Shown piece after piece: positions 63,024-64,000 of a stretch of DNA of 64,000 nucleotides; within the stretch, counting starts at the first letter, position 1, and the number at the start of each line of letters is the position of its first letter. Source of the stretch: JAQVEM01 sp964556165 (GTDB taxonomy: Bacteria; Actinomycetota; Humimicrobiia; Humimicrobiales; Humimicrobiaceae). The notes beneath the pieces were generated by a model. It was given only the letters and a program-made list of their open reading frames with translations. It ran no database searches and was not told the DNA's origin. Location of the stretch: positions 20,094 to 84,093 of the forward strand of contig CAZKVH010000003.1 of the NCBI GenBank assembly GCA_964556165.1. The letters are read 5' to 3'. The position numbers were made by a program, and so were the translations under genes.

Positions 63024-64000
63024 TTGACTGCAAAAATAAAAAAACAAAAAAACAATAAGGTTCTGAATATAGTTCCCACGCCTTTTTTTGCCGACAGAGG
63101 CTGCCATATGAGAATACTCGGTGAAATGAAGGCGCTTGCAAATTACGGTTATCAAAATATTATTGTAACTTACCACATTGGCAGGAACCTGGAGGGCCTT
63201 GATATAAGAAGGATTGTAAATATTCCCTGGTACAAAAAACTTGAGGCTGGACCTTCGATACATAAGTTTTATATTGATATTCTTTTGTTTTTTAAGACTG
63301 CGGCAGTTTATCTTAAGGAGAAACCGGATATTATATACGGCCATCTTCATGAAGGAGCATTTGTAGGAGGGCTCATAAAATATCTTATTACATTTGGGAG
63401 AATCCCTCTGGTTTTTGATGTGCAGGGGAGCCTCACTGCGGAGCTTGATACTTTTAACTGGCTGAAAGGCAGGAAGATAATAAGGTGGTTTTTCCATACT
63501 CTGGAGAAGTTTATCTGCAGAATGCCTGATTTTTTTATATGCAGCTCGGTATCCAACGGCGATATTATAAAAAATAAATTTAATATTAGTCCTGATAAAG
63601 TAAGAGTGGTAATAGATGGTGTTCATACGGATTTTTTCAAACAGCAGCCGAAAAGAGGATTGCGTAAAAAGCTTGGCATTCCAGATGATGCTCCGCTTGT
63701 TATATTTACAGGAGCCCTTCTTGCTGCCAAAGGAATATGGAATCTTGTATCTGCAATCCCGCTGGTTCTTGATAAAAGGAGAGATATACATTTTCTGATA
63801 GTCGGTTACCCAGTAGAGGAGACAGCACAAAAAGTAAAAGAGATGGGTGTGGAAGATAACGTCCATTTTACCGGCATGGTGGATTATTTTAAGCTTCCGG
63901 AATATCTATTAATAAGCGATATAGCCGTGGAACCAAAGGTTGATAAGGCAGGGGAGGCAAGCGGCAAGGTTATAAATTATATGGGAGCAGGACTTCCGGT
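63024..64000 (+). CDS. GT4-type glycosyltransferase, 3' end cut off by window
   Basis: An open frame from TTG 63024 runs off the right edge. It is preceded by a stop at 63015 and only a weak AAGATAGA. It reads as a GT-B glycosyltransferase: KVLNIVPTPFFADRGCHMRI with the Gly-rich acceptor loop, PDIIYGHLHEGAFVGG, VFDVQGSLTAEL, ICSSVSNGDIIKNKFNI, KVRVVIDGVHTDFF, VIFTGALLAAKGIWNLVSAI, HFTGMVDYFKLPEYLLISDI and VEPKVDKAGEASGKVINYM (the E-x7-E-like region) at the edge. GT4 family assignment is by motif. The sugar is unknown; UDP-hexose from the neighbouring epimerase fits. At least 325 codons are visible. Confidence 0.88.
   Translation, partial: MTAKIKKQKNNKVLNIVPTPFFADRGCHMRILGEMKALANYGYQNIIVTYHIGRNLEGLDIRRIVNIPWYKKLEAGPSIHKFYIDILLFFKTAAVYLKEKPDIIYGHLHEGAFVGGLIKYLITFGRIPLVFDVQGSLTAELDTFNWLKGRKIIRWFFHTLEKFICRMPDFFICSSVSNGDIIKNKFNISPDKVRVVIDGVHTDFFKQQPKRGLRKKLGIPDDAPLVIFTGALLAAKGIWNLVSAIPLVLDKRRDIHFLIVGYPVEETAQKVKEMGVEDNVHFTGMVDYFKLPEYLLISDIAVEPKVDKAGEASGKVINYMGAGLP

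Noticed and set aside
62991..63866. Long minus-strand open frame of 291 codons
   Set aside because: The opposite strand carries a clear GT4 glycosyltransferase frame over the same bases; the minus-strand product is rich in Tyr, Lys, Ser and Phe without any motif, as expected for a shadow.

Overview
The window is an AT-rich, gene-dense bacterial chromosome segment with no gene-free stretch over about 300 bases. It has no phage, insertion sequence, CRISPR array or rRNA that I can see, and one tRNA. Several genes point to a cell with a single membrane and a thick wall: a LytR-CpsA-Psr (LCP) protein with a LytR_C tail, a GerMN-domain protein, several lipoproteins and MurA. Gene order points to a deep, uncultivated, probably anaerobic relative of Actinobacteriota. 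The order argS-lysA-hom-thrC-[next gene], then ywlC-type gene, ATP synthase and murA, recalls Mycobacterium tuberculosis (argS-lysA-thrA-thrC-thrB-rho ... sua5 ... atp operon ... murA). glmS-acpS-nnr-alr and topA-tmk-holB are also familiar groupings. This placement is inference from synteny and domain content; no search was run.

Layout. 1-9550: a cut-off wHTH/nucleotidyltransferase-like gene, nagB, glmS, acpS, nnr, a CBS-pair protein, alr, then small lipoproteins and membrane proteins. 9724-16111: YhhQ-type transporter, DUF1287 protein, cysteine synthase, a large TPR-lytic transglycosylase and a patatin-like lipase. 16144-20960 (minus): nadA-nadB-nadC and an orphan ATP-grasp enzyme with its own promoter. 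21171-28309: archaeal-type topoisomerase IA, the two fumarate hydratase subunits in convergent overlapping orientation, an LppM-like lipoprotein, then tmk-holB-ricT. 28363-35810: tRNA-Thr, argS, lysA, hom, thrC, apgM-like gene. 35980-45512: sppA and a nine-gene V-type ATPase operon (H-I-K-E-C-F-A-B-D). 45526-50161: glyA-rpiB and a Sua5/YrdC gene on the minus strand, then dCMP deaminase and murA. 50217-64000: envelope and glycan genes (LCP protein, PglF-like dehydratase, PglC-like transferase, two SDR epimerases, a glycosyltransferase cut by the window end) mixed with a metallophosphoesterase, a GerMN protein and a hydantoinase A/B pair.

How it fits together. NagB/GlmS/MurA/Alr feed peptidoglycan synthesis, and the 50-64 kb block decorates the wall. 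NadABC makes quinolinate-derived NAD; in anaerobes NadB can pass electrons to fumarate, which the neighbouring fumarate hydratase could supply. The lysine/threonine operon has no recognisable GHMP homoserine kinase; an alkaline-phosphatase-superfamily (ApgM-like) protein sits where actinobacteria carry thrB. The V-type ATPase sits where relatives carry an F-type enzyme, and its c-ring subunit has all five sodium ligands. The clearest theme is an actinobacterial backbone in which three core functions (topoisomerase I, homoserine kinase, rotary ATPase) are filled by types more usual in archaea.
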